Shown here: piece after piece, positions 1 to 8,855 of the stretch
Layout: each line of letters begins with the position of its first letter
How positions within the stretch are numbered: position 1 is the first letter of the stretch
Origin: an uncultured Eubacteriales bacterium
Lineage (GTDB): Bacteria; Bacillota; Clostridia; Lachnospirales; Anaerotignaceae
Length of the DNA: 28,870 nt
Assembly: GCA_900548595.1 (NCBI GenBank)
Contig: URLB01000004.1
Coordinates: 1 to 28,870 of the forward strand
Reading direction: 5' to 3'
Made by a program: the position numbers and the translations under genes
Notes under the pieces: model-generated
The model's input: only the letters and a program-made list of their open reading frames with translations
Databases searched by the model: none
Told to the model about the DNA's origin: nothing

Positions 1-1
1 T

Positions 2-1297
2 CTGCGTGGAAACTGTACGGCTGCGGTTCTCCCCTCCCCGGCTGCTTCCGGTGGTGAAAACGCTCCTCTTAAGGCGCTTATATTTGACTCCATATACGAC
101 CAGTATAAGGGTGTTATAGTAATAATGAGAATTTTTGACGGTTCGATTAAAAAAGGAACAAAGGTTAAAATGATGGCAACGGGTAAGGAATTTGACGTTG
201 TTGAGGTAGGTGTATTCGGAGCGGGAAGATTTATACCATGCGAAGAATTAAAGGCGGGAGACGTAGGCTATATGACGGCAAGCATTAAAAATGTTGCCGA
301 TACGCGCGTAGGCGATACTGTTACGGATTCGGAAAATCCTACGGCAGAGGCTTTGCCCGGATATAAAAAGGTAAACCCTATGGTATATTGCGGCGTTTTC
401 CCGGCAGATAGCGCAAAATATACTGATTTAAGAGAAGCACTTGAAAAACTTCAGCTTAACGATGCGTCGTTGTTCTTTGAACCTGAGACGTCAGTTGCCC
501 TAGGATTTGGTTTCAGATGTGGATTTTTAGGACTTCTGCATTTGGAAATAGTGCAGGAAAGACTGGAAAGGGAATTTAACCTTGACCTCGTTACTACAGC
601 GCCAAGCGTTATATATAAAGTATATCTTACGGACGGAACTATGATTGAACTTTCAAATCCGAGCAATATGCCTGACCCTGCAAGAATTGAAAAAATGGAA
701 GAGCCTGTAGTAAGAGCCGAAATAATACTCCCGAAAGACTATGTCGGCGCAATTATGGAATTATGCCAGCAGAGACGAGGAGAGTATATCAGTATGGAAT
801 ATATGGACGAAAACAGAGTTACTCTGCTATACCATATACCGTTGAATGAGATAATATATGACTTTTTTGATGTTCTTAAGTCGAGAAGCAGAGGTTATGC
901 GTCATTTGACTACAGTCTGATAGGTTACCAGGAGGCAACTCTTACAAAGCTTGATATTTTGGTAAATCGTGAGGTTGTCGACGCTTTAAGCTTTATTGTG
1001 CATTCTTCTGTAGCTGTTGAAAGAGGAAGAAAAATTTGTGAAAAGCTTAAAAAGGAAATACCAAGACAGCTTTTTGAAATTCCGATTCAGGCTGCAATAG
1101 GTGCGAAAATTGTTGCAAGGGAGACGGTAAGCGCTATGCGTAAAGACGTTCTCGCAAAATGTTATGGAGGAGATATTTCCAGAAAGAGAAAGCTTCTTGA
1201 AAAGCAGAAAGAAGGAAAGAAGCGCATGAGACAGATAGGAAATGTTGTTGTGCCTCAGGCAGCGTTTATGAGCGTTTTGAAGCTCGAGGAGGAATAA
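2..1297 (+). CDS. lepA: Elongation factor 4 (LepA), 3' part, truncated by window edge
   Basis: LepA is a ribosome-binding GTPase that back-translocates or remodels stalled elongating ribosomes. The visible part covers domains II to the C-terminal domain. The reading frame is open from base 2, so the ATG at 125 is internal and not the start. Diagnostic blocks are ALIFDS just before base 125, LNDASLFFEPE, ALGFGFRCGFLGLLHLEI, RGYASFDY and, near the end, the LepA-specific tail AKCYGGDISRKRK followed by KQKEGKKRMRQIGNV. The GTPase domain lies outside the window. The first 15 or so bases seem to read better in another frame, suggesting one missing base near 15-18, but the edge prevents a firm statement. 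Function is secure by family; the protein is otherwise ordinary. Confidence 0.96.
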   Translation: MRGNCTAAVLPSPAASGGENAPLKALIFDSIYDQYKGVIVIMRIFDGSIKKGTKVKMMATGKEFDVVEVGVFGAGRFIPCEELKAGDVGYMTASIKNVADTRVGDTVTDSENPTAEALPGYKKVNPMVYCGVFPADSAKYTDLREALEKLQLNDASLFFEPETSVALGFGFRCGFLGLLHLEIVQERLEREFNLDLVTTAPSVIYKVYLTDGTMIELSNPSNMPDPARIEKMEEPVVRAEIILPKDYVGAIMELCQQRRGEYISMEYMDENRVTLLYHIPLNEIIYDFFDVLKSRSRGYASFDYSLIGYQEATLTKLDILVNREVVDALSFIVHSSVAVERGRKICEKLKKEIPRQLFEIPIQAAIGAKIVARETVSAMRKDVLAKCYGGDISRKRKLLEKQKEGKKRMRQIGNVVVPQAAFMSVLKLEEE

Positions 1298-1425
1298 AGT
1301 ATGACATGGGCTTAAAACACAGTAAAATCAAGGCTTCCAGCAGTTTTTGAGGGCGATTTTCAAAGTTCCAAAAATTCGAATTTTATAGATGACATAGCGC
1401 TTGAAAGTCAAAAAAACGCTTTCCT

Positions 1426-1460
1426 GGCAGTGAGATAGGCAAATCTCACTGCCTTTTTTC
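1426..1460 (+). terminator. Rho-independent terminator downstream of lepA
   Basis: Perfect 11-bp stem: GGCAGTGAGAT (1426-1436) pairs with ATCTCACTGCC (1443-1453), six-base loop, followed by a run of six T. It lies 129 bases after the lepA stop. Confidence 0.9.
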
Positions 1461-1520
1461 GTTTCTAAAAATCGACAAAAAGGTGGTTCCCAAATATATA
1501 ACCATTTTTTGAAAAATTTT

Positions 1521-1529
1521 TTCGACAAA
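1521..1529 (-). promoter_or_regulatory. Possible Spo0A box
   Basis: The minus strand reads TTTGTCGAA, an exact match to the core 0A box known from Bacillus and Clostridia. A second near match (TTTGTCGAT, minus strand) lies at 1472-1480. There is no obvious target gene other than kdpD 350 bases away, and a 9-mer of this composition can occur by chance in a window this size. Confidence 0.25.
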
Positions 1530-1877
1530 TTTTGGAAGGGGGTGAAAATCTTGAAGGAAAATGTCATTAAACTGTAAACCTAACTGTAAAAATATCATGC
1601 TATAAAAATTTAGAAACATAGTTAAATTACAAATACTAAATATAAAATAGACAGAAGAATTTAACCGGACGGTATTTTTTACAGTTGAAATATTCTTTAA
1701 ATATCTTTATACTATCTTTATTTTAATTAAGATGTATTAATCCTCTCTTTATCTAAATTGTAGGATAATAAATAAGACAGACTATTATATATTTTAGCCT
1801 GCCTATTATAAATTTTTTATGCATATGTTTTGATTTTATAATTATTTTAAATAAATTTCCTTTGAGAGGGTGTAGAA

Positions 1878-4577
1878 ATGGAAGAAAGAAGACCGACATC
1901 CGAAGAGGTTTTGGAATCGATAAACAGACAACAACAAGAGAATACAATGGGAAAGCTGAAAATATTTTTCGGATATGCAGCCGGAGTGGGAAAAACATAC
2001 GCTATGCTGGAGGCAGCTCATACTGCGAAAAATAACGGTAAAGACGTAGTTGTAGGATATATTGAAAAACATTCCCGTCCCGATACACTTGCATTGATGG
2101 AAGGTCTTGAAGAAATTCCTGCCAAGCAAATCAATTACAAAGGCGTTGTATTAAAAGAATTTGACATAGATAAGGTTTTGGAGAGAAAGCCTCAGCTGGT
2201 TTTAGTTGATGAATTGGCGCATACAAACGCCGCAGGAAGCAGACATATAAAAAGATATCAGGATGTTGAGGAAATACTTCGCGCGGGAATAGATGTTTAC
2301 AGTACTGTTAATGTTCAGCATTTGGAATCTTTACATGATTTGGTAGCATCAATTACAGGGATTTCCGTGAGTGAAAGAATACCCGATGAGGTTTTTGATT
2401 CGGCAGCGCAAGTAGAAGTTGTCGATATAGAACCTGACGACCTTATAATAAGACTAAACGAGGGGAAAATTTATAAGGAAAGACAGGCAAAAAGAGCTCT
2501 TAATAATTTTTTTACAAAGGACAACCTTGCTGCGTTGAGAGAAATAGCGTTAAGACGTACAGCTGACAGACTGAACAGAACAGCGCAGAAAGAGGGACTT
2601 GAAAATACTGCAAGAGCAGGAGAACATATACTTATATGCCTTTCAGGAGCCCCTTCTAATGCGAGGGTAATACGTACTGCCGCAAGAATGGCAGAGGCCT
2701 TTCACAGCAGTTTTACCGCATTGTATGTCGAAACGTCTCAGGCAAAAGAATTAAAAGGCGAAAGCCTGAAACGACTGAAGGAGAATTTTCATCTTGCCGA
2801 ACAGCTTGGAGCGCAAATAAGCACTGTCTACGGAGATGAGCCTGCTGTACAGATAGCTGAATATGCCAAAGTCAGTGGTGTAACTAAAATAGTTATGGGG
2901 CGGACAAACCATAAACAAAGCGCATTGTTTGGAAACAAAAATATGATAGATAAGCTTACGGAGCTGGTAAACAATATAGATATATATATTATACCGGATA
3001 AACAACCTTCATTTAAAAAGAAATATAGACTGTTTTTCAGTGAGAAAAACGGTATAAGCGCTTTAGATGTTTTAAAAACTATAGGACTTATTATACTTGC
3101 TACGGTTATCGGCTTTATTTTTTTCACAGCCGGCATGAGAGAAGCGAACATAATAATGGTTTATATACTCGGTGTTTTAATTACAACGATTGTAACCAGA
3201 GGACATTTGTGCGGCGTTATATCTTCTCTGCTAAGCGTTATAGTATTTAATTATTTCTTCACAGAACCAAGATATACGCTTGATGCAAATCCCGACTATC
3301 CGATTACTTTTTTAATAATGCTCCTTACAAGCGTTATATCAAGCACTCTGGCAACAAGAGTTAAAAAGCAGGCAAGGCAGGCTTCGCAAAAGGCATACTA
3401 TACGGAAATATTAATGAGCAGCAACAAAAAATTACAGCAGGGGCATGATGATGAAGAAATATTGAATATCGGTGCAAAACAGTTGGAAGCCCTTTTGGGA
3501 CGTCCTATTTTATACGCCATTTCAAATGGAGATAATGAGTTGGATTTCGCTGTAGAACCAAAAGATAAGAAGGAAATGTTGGAGAAACTTACGGTTGAGG
3601 AAACAGCGGTTGCTCAATGGGTAAGAAAAAACAATAAACATGCCGGAGCTACAACAAATACCCTTGCGAATGCTGATAATTATTACATATCCGTTAGAGG
3701 AATGCAGGGAGTAATGGGTGTTGTGGCTATTCCGATAAAAGGGTATCCGGAATTGGATACGTTTGAGAAAAACCTGTTGATTGCAATTTTAAACGAATGC
3801 GGAATTATTATGGAAAGAAGCAGGTTGAGTATGGAAAAACAGCAAATAGAGATGGAAACTCGCCAGGAAAGGCTGCGTTCCAATCTTCTAAGGGCTATTT
3901 CCCATGATCTTCGCACTCCTCTTACAAGCATAAGCGGCAATGCAGACGTCCTTATGGAAGAAAGCAATATGCTATCCGAGAATAAAAAACAGGAACTTTA
4001 TCATTCTATATATGACGACGCAATGTGGCTTGTAAATCTGACGGAAAATCTGCTTTCCATAACCAGAATAGATAACGGAACTATGAGACTGAAAATGGAG
4101 GCTCAACTCTTAGAGGAGGTATTTGATGAGGCGATGAAACATGTTGACCGCCGCATTAAAGACTATAAAGTAAAGGTAAATGTAGCCGATGACCTGCTTA
4201 TGGCAAAAATGGATGTAAGACTTATTATGCAGGTAATAATAAATATAGTAAACAATGCTGTTAAATATACTCCGGCTGGTACTGAAATAACGCTGTCTGC
4301 CGTTAAAAAAGGAAAGATGGTCAGTGTCAGCATAAGCGATACCGGCACAGGAATAGATGATGATACAAAAAAGCATTTGTTTGATATGTTCTATACGGCA
4401 AGCTGCGGTAAAAGCGATGACAGACGTGGTCTCGGCTTGGGGCTGAATCTTTGCAGATCGATAATTACTGCCCATGGCGGAACTATTTCGGTTACCGATA
4501 ACAGCCCGCATGGTTCTATTTTTACTTTTACGTTGCCTTTGGAAGAAATAAAAATTACGAATGAACAAATCGAATGA
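1878..4577 (+). CDS. kdpD: Osmosensitive K+ channel sensor histidine kinase KdpD
   Basis: Membrane sensor kinase that controls kdp transporter genes through KdpE. At 899 aa it is full length (E. coli about 894). Order of parts: KdpD N-terminal ATP-binding domain with Walker A GYAAGVGKT (about residues 32-40) and VDELAHTN (110-117); a universal-stress-protein domain (about 248-375); four clustered hydrophobic segments (about 398-492); a GAF-like region (520-645); HisKA with phospho-acceptor His676 in AISHDLRTPL; and a HATPase domain with N-box NIVNNAVKYTP, DTGTGI and GLGLGLNLC. The start is supported by GAGAGGGTG eight bases upstream of ATG. The USP domain carries SGA-x20-FTALY (256-283), close to the SxS-x20-FTAxY motif linked to c-di-AMP binding in S. 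aureus KdpD, with Ala in place of the second Ser. It has its own terminator, and its partner kdpE is not adjacent. Confidence 0.97.
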   Translation: MEERRPTSEEVLESINRQQQENTMGKLKIFFGYAAGVGKTYAMLEAAHTAKNNGKDVVVGYIEKHSRPDTLALMEGLEEIPAKQINYKGVVLKEFDIDKVLERKPQLVLVDELAHTNAAGSRHIKRYQDVEEILRAGIDVYSTVNVQHLESLHDLVASITGISVSERIPDEVFDSAAQVEVVDIEPDDLIIRLNEGKIYKERQAKRALNNFFTKDNLAALREIALRRTADRLNRTAQKEGLENTARAGEHILICLSGAPSNARVIRTAARMAEAFHSSFTALYVETSQAKELKGESLKRLKENFHLAEQLGAQISTVYGDEPAVQIAEYAKVSGVTKIVMGRTNHKQSALFGNKNMIDKLTELVNNIDIYIIPDKQPSFKKKYRLFFSEKNGISALDVLKTIGLIILATVIGFIFFTAGMREANIIMVYILGVLITTIVTRGHLCGVISSLLSVIVFNYFFTEPRYTLDANPDYPITFLIMLLTSVISSTLATRVKKQARQASQKAYYTEILMSSNKKLQQGHDDEEILNIGAKQLEALLGRPILYAISNGDNELDFAVEPKDKKEMLEKLTVEETAVAQWVRKNNKHAGATTNTLANADNYYISVRGMQGVMGVVAIPIKGYPELDTFEKNLLIAILNECGIIMERSRLSMEKQQIEMETRQERLRSNLLRAISHDLRTPLTSISGNADVLMEESNMLSENKKQELYHSIYDDAMWLVNLTENLLSITRIDNGTMRLKMEAQLLEEVFDEAMKHVDRRIKDYKVKVNVADDLLMAKMDVRLIMQVIINIVNNAVKYTPAGTEITLSAVKKGKMVSVSISDTGTGIDDDTKKHLFDMFYTASCGKSDDRRGLGLGLNLCRSIITAHGGTISVTDNSPHGSIFTFTLPLEEIKITNEQIE

Positions 4578-4630
4578 TTAGTTTATTAAAATAGATTTTG
4601 AATGATTTTTCTAATATAGATTACACAAAT

Positions 4631-4675
4631 AAAAATACGGCTTTCCTATTTGAACGGAGGCCGTATTTTTTATTT
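4631..4675 (+). terminator. Terminator after kdpD
   Basis: AAAAATACGGC (4631-4641) pairs with GCCGTATTTTT (4660-4670), followed by further T residues. Because the A-run pairs with the T-run it could also work in the opposite direction. It separates kdpD from the transporter operon. Confidence 0.85.
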
Positions 4676-4797
4676 GCCGCATAATCTTAATGCAATATTA
4701 ATACCAATGGAATTTTGTTAAGACCATATTGATAAGATACTTGTTAAAATAAATCAGTAAAAACAAACAGCAAACTACATCGAAGGAGGAGACGGTT

Positions 4798-4896
4798 ATG
4801 CTTGACGTTATTATGTTGGCAATTCTTGCGGCCAGCTGTGGGCTAATATATATGCTCATAAAATGGTGTAAAAAGCAGGTTGAGTCAAACGATTAA
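4798..4896 (+). CDS. 32-aa single-span membrane peptide at the head of the kdp operon (KdpZ-like)
   Basis: Short reading frame with a strong ribosome site (AAGGAGGAG, seven bases before ATG). The peptide has a hydrophobic segment at about residues 3-22 containing one Cys, then a basic stretch KWCKKQ and an acidic end, as expected of a one-span membrane peptide with a cytoplasmic tail. The next gene, kdpF, follows after 19 bases with its own GGAGGAG. The kdp cluster described in Clostridium acetobutylicum has two such small hydrophobic ORFs (kdpZ, kdpY) ahead of kdpA, and this one occupies the kdpZ position. That equivalence is by position and character only. Likely role: a small subunit or stabiliser of the KdpFABC complex (inference). 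Confidence 0.75.
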   Translation: MLDVIMLAILAASCGLIYMLIKWCKKQVESND

Positions 4897-4915
4897 TAAT
4901 AAAGGAGGAGATAAA

Positions 4916-4993
4916 ATGCTTATTCTCGGCGCAGTTGTAATTCTTTTGGGGAGCTATCTTGTTTATGCTCTCGTAAACCCTGAAAAATTTTAA
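4916..4993 (+). CDS. kdpF: KdpF, small subunit of K+-transporting ATPase
   Basis: 25-aa peptide: one hydrophobic helix (about residues 2-18) ending in the typical KdpF tail YALVNPEKF. KdpF sits between KdpA and KdpB at the membrane interface and stabilises the KdpFABC complex. Ribosome site AGGAGGAG is seven bases before ATG; kdpA begins 20 bases after the stop. It is too short for standard ORF cut-offs, but the tail motif and the position directly before kdpA make the call firm. Confidence 0.88.
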   Translation: MLILGAVVILLGSYLVYALVNPEKF

Positions 4994-5013
4994 AGACTTA
5001 GGAGGAAGTTAAA

Positions 5014-6768
5014 ATGCCGGAATTATTACTGACGATAATTATATTTTTAGTTCTCGTCATTCCCGTAGGTACTTATTTATACCATATAACAGCATGGAAA
5101 AAAACATTTGCCGACCCTGTTATGAATAGGGTAGACGGTGTAATTTATAAAATATCAGGGGTTGACCCGAAAAAAGGAATGACATGGTGGCAGTATGCCA
5201 TAGCCTTGCTTATTACAAATGCGGCTATGATACTGATAGGATATGTTATTTTGAGAATCCAGAGTCTTCCGATTTTCAATCCCAATAATATAGGCAGTAT
5301 GGAAGAAACACTTTCATTTAATACAATAATAAGCTTTATGACAAATACAAACCTTCAGCATTATTCAGGTGAAAGCGGATTGTCATATTTGTCTCAGATG
5401 CTTGTTATAACATTTATGATGTTTGTTTCCGCAGGAAGCGGATATGCGGCATGCGGAGCTTTTATAAGAGGTTTAGCGGGAAAGACAAAAGATAATGTAG
5501 GAAACTTTTATTCAGATCTTATAAGAATAATAACTCGTATATTATTGCCGTTTTCGCTTGTAGGAGGATTGCTTCTTGTATGGCAGGGAGTTCCTCAGAC
5601 TTTTGGAGGAAATGTTGTAGCGGAAACAATAGAAGGAATGAAACAGACAATAGCTACAGGACCTGTGGCAGCAGTTGAAATAATTAAACACTTGGGTACA
5701 AACGGAGGAGGCTTCTTCGGGGCGAATTCTACGACTCCTATGGAAAACCCGACAATGCTTACGAACCTTATCGAACTTTATTCAATGATGCTGCTTCCGG
5801 GAGCATGTGTTATCACATTCGGAAAAATGGTAAGAGACAGAAAAGAAGCCATGGCTTTGGAGAGTGGAAATGTTACACTTGCTTCTAAAAAAGGAGCAAC
5901 TGTGAAGATGTTCGGAAGAGAAGGAAGATCGGTATTCCTTGCGATGGGTATACTTTTCATGATTGGATTAGCCGTATGCTTCTGGGCTGAAAGCCAGGGA
6001 AACCCGGCACTTGCCGAAATAGGACTGTCGCAGGCTATGGGAAGCATGGAAGGAAAGGAACTTCGTTTCGGAATTGCACAGTCGGCGATGTTCACTACAA
6101 CAACTACTTCATTTACAACGGGTACTGTAAATAACATGCATGATACGCTTACGCCGCTGGGCGGAATGATACCTCTTCTGCACATGATGCTCAATGTTGT
6201 GTTCGGCGGAAAAGGCGTAGGTCTTATGAATATGATAATGTACGCAATTCTGGCTGTATTTATCTGTGGTCTTATGATAGGACGTACACCTGAATATTTA
6301 GGAAAGAAAATAGAAGGAAGAGAAATGAAGCTGGCAGCGCTCTGTATTATAATACATCCGCTTTTGATATTGGCTTTTTCGGCAATTGCCGTTGCAGTGC
6401 CGGCAGGAACAGCCGGTATAACAAATCCCGGTTTCCATGGCTTATCTCAGGTATTATACGAATTTGCTTCTTCAGCGGCAAATAACGGTTCCGGATTTGA
6501 AGGCCTTGCGGACAACAGTTATTTTTGGAATATCACAACAGGGATAGTAATGTTCTTCGGAAGATATTTGTCTATAGTTATACAGCTTGCCATAGCAGGC
6601 TCGCTGATGAAGAAGAATTTTGTAAAAGAGTCCGTAGGCACTTTACATACAGATAATGCTGCGTTTTCAGTAATACTGGTATTTATAGTATATATTTTTG
6701 CGGCTCTTACATTCTTCCCGGCTTTGGCGCTCGGACCGATTGCAGAGCATCTCACCCTTTGGGCATAA
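5014..6768 (+). CDS. kdpA: K+-transporting ATPase subunit A (channel-like subunit)
   Basis: KdpA binds and passes K+ in the KdpFABC pump; it belongs to the superfamily of K+ transporters with four MPM repeats. 584 aa, slightly longer than the E. coli protein (557). Selectivity-filter and pore-loop segments are visible in order: TNLQHYSGESG (about 112-122), TNGGGFFGANS (229-239), TTTTSFTTGTVNNMHD (362-377) and NNGSGFEGL (490-498). About ten hydrophobic spans surround them. The start at 5014 is supported by AGGAGG eight bases upstream. kdpB follows after 15 bases with its own AGGAGG. All features are normal for the family. Confidence 0.98.
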   Translation: MPELLLTIIIFLVLVIPVGTYLYHITAWKKTFADPVMNRVDGVIYKISGVDPKKGMTWWQYAIALLITNAAMILIGYVILRIQSLPIFNPNNIGSMEETLSFNTIISFMTNTNLQHYSGESGLSYLSQMLVITFMMFVSAGSGYAACGAFIRGLAGKTKDNVGNFYSDLIRIITRILLPFSLVGGLLLVWQGVPQTFGGNVVAETIEGMKQTIATGPVAAVEIIKHLGTNGGGFFGANSTTPMENPTMLTNLIELYSMMLLPGACVITFGKMVRDRKEAMALESGNVTLASKKGATVKMFGREGRSVFLAMGILFMIGLAVCFWAESQGNPALAEIGLSQAMGSMEGKELRFGIAQSAMFTTTTTSFTTGTVNNMHDTLTPLGGMIPLLHMMLNVVFGGKGVGLMNMIMYAILAVFICGLMIGRTPEYLGKKIEGREMKLAALCIIIHPLLILAFSAIAVAVPAGTAGITNPGFHGLSQVLYEFASSAANNGSGFEGLADNSYFWNITTGIVMFFGRYLSIVIQLAIAGSLMKKNFVKESVGTLHTDNAAFSVILVFIVYIFAALTFFPALALGPIAEHLTLWA

Positions 6769-6783
6769 GGAGGAAATTATAAT

Positions 6784-8841
6784 ATGAGTAAAAAACAGGA
6801 TAAGAAGCTTATTACTCCTGAAATACTTCGTCAGGCAATAAAAGGCTCCTTTATAAAATTAAATCCAAGATATATGATGAAAAATCCGGTTATGTTTGTT
6901 GTTGAAGTAGGCTGTTTTGTAACGCTTATTTTATCCATATTTCCGGGATTGTTCGGAGACGTAGGGGGAGAGGTTAACCTAAGGTTATATAACATAATAG
7001 TATGTGCAGTGCTTTTCATAACAATACTTTTTGCTAATTTTGCCGAATCCGTTGCAGAAGGACGAGGAAAGGCTCAGGCGGCAAGTCTGAGAAAGACCCA
7101 GAAAGATACAAAAGCAAGAGTTATAGAAAAAGACGGAACAGAAAAAGAAGTACTTTCCAATCAGCTTAAAAAAGGAGATATCGTTTTAGTAAACGCCGGA
7201 GAAGTTATACCGGGTGACGGAGAGGTTATAGAGGGTATAGCTTCAGTTGACGAGTCTGCTATTACAGGAGAATCCGCACCGGTAGTAAGGGAGAGCGGCG
7301 GAGACTTCTGCTCCGTTACAGGCGGAACCACAGTAGTTTCCGATTGGCTGAAAATACGTATAACATCAGACCCCGGAAACAGTTTCCTGGACAAAATGAT
7401 TTCACTTGTAGAGGGAGCTTCAAGAAAGAAAACACCCAATGAAATAGCGTTAAATACACTGCTTGTTTCGCTTACGATAATTTTTCTTATTGTAATAGTT
7501 ACGCTTTATCCTATAGGTATTTACAGTGGAGTACAGCTTCAGACATCTACGTTGATTGCACTTTGCGTATGTCTTATACCTACAACAATAGGCGGTTTGC
7601 TTTCTGCTATCGGTATAGCGGGAATGGACAGGGTAACAAGATTTAACGTAATTGCAATGTCAGGAAAAGCCGTTGAGGCATGCGGCGACGTTGATACGAT
7701 GATATTGGATAAAACAGGAACTATAACATACGGAAATCGTCTTGCAGCCGATTTTATAGCTGTTGACGGCATTGACAGGAACGACCTTATAAGATGTGCA
7801 GCCTTGGCATCGTTGCAGGATGAAACGCCTGAAGGAAAGTCTACGTTGGAGCTTGCAAAAAAGCTCGGAGATGACAGCGTACTTTCAGAGGGATCGGAGT
7901 TTATTGAATTTACAGCTCAGACTAGGATGAGCGGAGTCGACCTTCCTAACGGAATAAAAATAAGAAAGGGAGCTTCGGATTCCATAGAAAAATATGTATC
8001 CGCACAGGGTGGAAAAATACCTTCGGATTTAAAGGAAAAAGTATCAAAAATATCAAGCCTTGGAGGTACTCCTCTTACGGTTTGCGAAAATAATAAAATC
8101 CTCGGCGTAATTTATTTAAAAGATACAGTAAAACCTGGTATGGCAGAAAGATTTGAAAGACTCCGTGCTATAGGTATAAAGACGATAATGTGTACCGGCG
8201 ATAATCCTCTTACAGCTGCAACTATAGCAAAAGAGGCAGGAGTTGATGGATTTATCGCAGAATGTAAACCTGAGGATAAAATAGACGTAATTAAAAAAGA
8301 ACAGGCGGAAGGAAAAATAGTCGCCATGACAGGAGACGGTACAAATGACGCACCTGCTCTTGCACAGGCAAATGTAGGTCTTGCGATGAACAGCGGAACA
8401 ACGGCAGCGAAGGAAGCGGCGAACATGGTCGACCTTGATTCAGACCCGACGAAAATACTTGAGGTTGTTGAAATAGGAAAACAGCTTCTTATTACAAGGG
8501 GAAGCCTTACAACATTTTCTATTGCCAACGATATCGCAAAATACTTTGCGATAATACCGGCAATGTTTATGATAGCTATTCCGGAACTGGGAGTTCTTAA
8601 TATAATGCACCTTGCAACGCCGTACAGTGCAATATTATCCGCACTTATATTTAATGCGATAATTATTCCGTGCCTTATCCCGTTGGCAATGAAAGGCGTT
8701 AAATACCGCCCAATGTCATCAGGAAAAATGCTTGCAAGAAATATGCTTATATACGGATTAGGAGGAATAATAACACCGTTTATAGGAATTAAAATAATAG
8801 ATATGATAATATATCCGCTTCTTGCTCTTTTAGGATTTTAA
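6784..8841 (+). CDS. kdpB: K+-transporting P-type ATPase subunit B
   Basis: Catalytic subunit of KdpFABC, a P-type ATPase that powers high-affinity K+ uptake. 685 aa, standard length. Key motifs: actuator-domain TGES at 161-164 (Ser164 corresponds to the inhibitory phosphoserine position in E. coli KdpB), the membrane motif IPTTIGGLLSAIG (265-277), the phosphorylation loop DKTGTITYGN with Asp309, the ATP-binding KGAS, CTGDNP, and the hinge GDGTNDAPAL. Hydrophobic segments lie at about 35-55, 70-90, 225-247, 254-278 and three at the C-terminus. The ribosome site AAGGAGG is ten bases before ATG. Spacing to kdpA and kdpC is 14-15 bases, consistent with one operon. Confidence 0.98.
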   Translation: MSKKQDKKLITPEILRQAIKGSFIKLNPRYMMKNPVMFVVEVGCFVTLILSIFPGLFGDVGGEVNLRLYNIIVCAVLFITILFANFAESVAEGRGKAQAASLRKTQKDTKARVIEKDGTEKEVLSNQLKKGDIVLVNAGEVIPGDGEVIEGIASVDESAITGESAPVVRESGGDFCSVTGGTTVVSDWLKIRITSDPGNSFLDKMISLVEGASRKKTPNEIALNTLLVSLTIIFLIVIVTLYPIGIYSGVQLQTSTLIALCVCLIPTTIGGLLSAIGIAGMDRVTRFNVIAMSGKAVEACGDVDTMILDKTGTITYGNRLAADFIAVDGIDRNDLIRCAALASLQDETPEGKSTLELAKKLGDDSVLSEGSEFIEFTAQTRMSGVDLPNGIKIRKGASDSIEKYVSAQGGKIPSDLKEKVSKISSLGGTPLTVCENNKILGVIYLKDTVKPGMAERFERLRAIGIKTIMCTGDNPLTAATIAKEAGVDGFIAECKPEDKIDVIKKEQAEGKIVAMTGDGTNDAPALAQANVGLAMNSGTTAAKEAANMVDLDSDPTKILEVVEIGKQLLITRGSLTTFSIANDIAKYFAIIPAMFMIAIPELGVLNIMHLATPYSAILSALIFNAIIIPCLIPLAMKGVKYRPMSSGKMLARNMLIYGLGGIITPFIGIKIIDMIIYPLLALLGF

Positions 8842-8855
8842 GGAGGAGTTTTAAC

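Larger units (their letters stand above)
1298..1877. other. 580-bp intergenic region without a supported gene
   Basis: This is the only gene-free stretch over 300 bases. A good Shine-Dalgarno (GAGGAGG, within the lepA end) precedes ATG codons at 1301 and 1306, but these open only 4 and 14 codons. It holds a 14-bp palindrome AAAATTCGAATTTT (1371-1384), a strong terminator (1426-1460), two Spo0A-box-like sites (about 1471 and 1521) and an 8-codon TTG reading frame at 1551-1577 after GGGGGTG. From 1578 on the DNA is very AT-rich and leads into kdpD; I see no confident promoter there. A 79-codon open frame on the minus strand (1328-1567) lies across the terminator hairpin and has no recognisable domain or plausible context, so I do not call it a gene. 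Confidence 0.6.

Noticed and set aside
1328..1567. 79-codon minus-strand open frame between lepA and kdpD
   Set aside because: It runs through a strong terminator hairpin, has no recognisable domain and an odd composition; more likely an accidental frame in a non-coding element.
4110..4568. 152-codon minus-strand frame inside kdpD
   Set aside because: Lies fully antisense to the well-defined kinase domain and has no ribosome site; shadow of a real gene.
4676..4797. c-di-AMP (ydaO) riboswitch or other leader RNA before the kdp transporter genes
   Set aside because: The 120-base gap is too short and shows none of the conserved riboswitch blocks or stable stems.
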